A stretch of 5,661 nucleotides of DNA. It comes from CAYSLU01 sp964431965 (GTDB lineage: Bacteria > Verrucomicrobiota > Kiritimatiellia > CAIKKV01 > CAYSLU01). The notes below the pieces were generated by a model, which did not search any database, was not told the DNA's origin, and saw only the letters and a program-made list of their open reading frames with translations. Shown one piece after another: positions 4,810 through 5,661 of this stretch. Within the stretch, counting starts at the first letter, position 1; every line of letters starts with the position of its first letter. The position numbers and the translations under genes are program-made. Location: assembly GCA_964431965.1 (NCBI GenBank), contig CAYSLU010000159.1, forward strand, positions 1 to 5,661, written 5' to 3'.

Positions 4810-5661
4810 ATGATCGTTACGACCAAAGACCTCTTCAAGCACGCTTACGGAAAGTACGCCGTCGGGGCGTACAATATCAACAACCTGGAGCAGTGCATGG
4901 GCCTGTTTCAGGGCTGCGTCGCGAGCAAGGCCCCGTTCATCATCCAGATCAGCCAGGGCGCCCGGAAGTACGCCCACAAGCAGATGCTGGAAGCCCTGAT
5001 CCGCGCGGCGGATCAGATCTTCCCGGACGCGATCTTCGCCGTCCACCTAGACCACGGCGACGAAGCCACCTGCATGGACTGCATCAACAGCGGGTTCTAT
5101 AGCTCCGTCATGATCGACGCCAGCCACGAGCCGCTCGAGGGGAACATCGCCACCACGAAGCGCGTCGCGGTCGCCGCCCATGCGAAGGGCATCGTCGTGG
5201 AAGCCGAGCTGGGACAGCTCGGGGGCGTCGAGGAGCACGTGACCGTGAGCGAAGACCAGGCCCACCTCACCGAGCCGAAGCAGGCCGAGGTCTTCGTGAA
5301 GCAGAGCGGGTGCGACAGCCTGGCGTGCGCGATCGGCACCAGCCACGGCGCCTACAAGTTCAGCGGCTCGCAGGGCATCCACTTCGATGTCCTCGAGGCG
5401 ATCCAGAAGCGCCTGCCCGGGTTCCCGCTGGTCATGCACGGTTCCAGCTCCGTCCCGCAGGATGAAGTCGCCCGCATCAACGCGGCCGGCGGCAGCCTGA
5501 AGGGCGCCAAGGGCGTGGACGAGAACCAGTTCAAGCGCGCCGCGCAGCTCGGCGTGACGAAGGTGAACATCGACACGGACGGACGCCTCGTGTGGACCCG
5601 CGTTCACCGCGAGTTCTTCCGCGACAAGCCCGAGAAGTTCGACCTGCGCGATCCGGGCAAG
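4810..5661 (+). CDS. fba: Class II fructose-bisphosphate aldolase, C-terminus cut off by the window edge
   Basis: This zinc-dependent enzyme splits fructose 1,6-bisphosphate into dihydroxyacetone phosphate and glyceraldehyde 3-phosphate and runs in reverse during gluconeogenesis. The visible 284 residues contain KYAVGAYNINN at 15-25, VHLDHGD at 78-84 (catalytic Asp81, zinc ligand His82), VVEAELGQLGG at 129-139 (Glu131/Glu133), GTSHGAYKF at 176-184 (His179), VMHGSSS at 208-214 (His210) and KVNIDTD at 251-257 (Asn253, Asp255). These match the known active-site residues of the class II family, so the enzyme should be functional. The frame is open to the last base; by family length some tens of residues are missing. 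Two in-frame ATGs compete: 4798 (GGGAG 7 nt upstream) and 4810 (GGAG 6 nt upstream). I prefer 4810 because the protein then begins MIVTTKDLF, close to where relatives start. The gene is transcribed away from cls and has its own promoter region. Confidence 0.95.
   Translation, partial: MIVTTKDLFKHAYGKYAVGAYNINNLEQCMGLFQGCVASKAPFIIQISQGARKYAHKQMLEALIRAADQIFPDAIFAVHLDHGDEATCMDCINSGFYSSVMIDASHEPLEGNIATTKRVAVAAHAKGIVVEAELGQLGGVEEHVTVSEDQAHLTEPKQAEVFVKQSGCDSLACAIGTSHGAYKFSGSQGIHFDVLEAIQKRLPGFPLVMHGSSSVPQDEVARINAAGGSLKGAKGVDENQFKRAAQLGVTKVNIDTDGRLVWTRVHREFFRDKPEKFDLRDPGK

Noticed and set aside
1..5661. Search for CRISPR arrays, tRNA genes, insertion sequences, phage or defence genes
   Set aside because: No regularly spaced repeats, cloverleaf-like sequence, transposase motif or terminal inverted repeats were seen; the window looks like ordinary chromosome with one little-known operon.

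Overview
The window is GC-rich bacterial DNA with tightly packed genes, strong G/C preference at third codon positions and mostly Shine-Dalgarno-type starts. Two housekeeping genes sit at the edges: rpsB (ribosomal protein S2), which is cut off at the left end, and a class II fructose-bisphosphate aldolase, which is cut off at the right end. The lineage cannot be fixed from this piece. The style of the aldolase, the long basic tail on S2 and the small ceramidase-like protein remind me of the Planctomycetes-Verrucomicrobia-Chlamydiae group (for example Verrucomicrobiota, Kiritimatiellota or Lentisphaerota), but this is a weak inference from memory.

Layout from left to right. Positions 1-927 (minus strand) hold rpsB, running out of the window. 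Positions 928-1232 are a divergent intergenic region with a candidate rpsB promoter and a leader of about 165 nt on the minus strand, and a candidate promoter for the rightward genes on the plus strand. Positions 1233-3504 (plus strand) are a probable three-gene operon: a small zinc-ribbon membrane protein, a short protein of the neutral ceramidase N-terminal domain family, and a GNAT acetyltransferase. The last two overlap by 4 bp. Positions 3520-4650 (minus strand) hold a two-HKD phospholipase D family protein, most likely a ClsB-type cardiolipin synthase, converging on the acetyltransferase gene with only 15 bp between stops. Positions 4651-4809 are a second divergent promoter region. From 4810 (possibly 4798) the aldolase gene runs off the right end.

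How the genes work together: rpsB and the aldolase are independent core genes (translation, glycolysis/gluconeogenesis). The cardiolipin synthase acts on membrane phospholipid. The three-gene operon is the least understood part. It combines a putative metal-dependent amidohydrolase that lacks the ceramidase nucleophile with an N-acetyltransferase and a membrane protein. An amide- or acyl-modification pathway is possible, but the substrate cannot be read from sequence.

I found no tRNA, rRNA, CRISPR array, insertion sequence, phage gene or recognisable defence system. The most notable points are the Ser-to-Asn change at the ceramidase nucleophile position, the coupled hydrolase/acetyltransferase pair with the unassigned membrane protein, the S2 tail, the structured rpsB leader, a possible leaderless cls transcript, and a palindrome covering a ribosome binding site of the aldolase gene.
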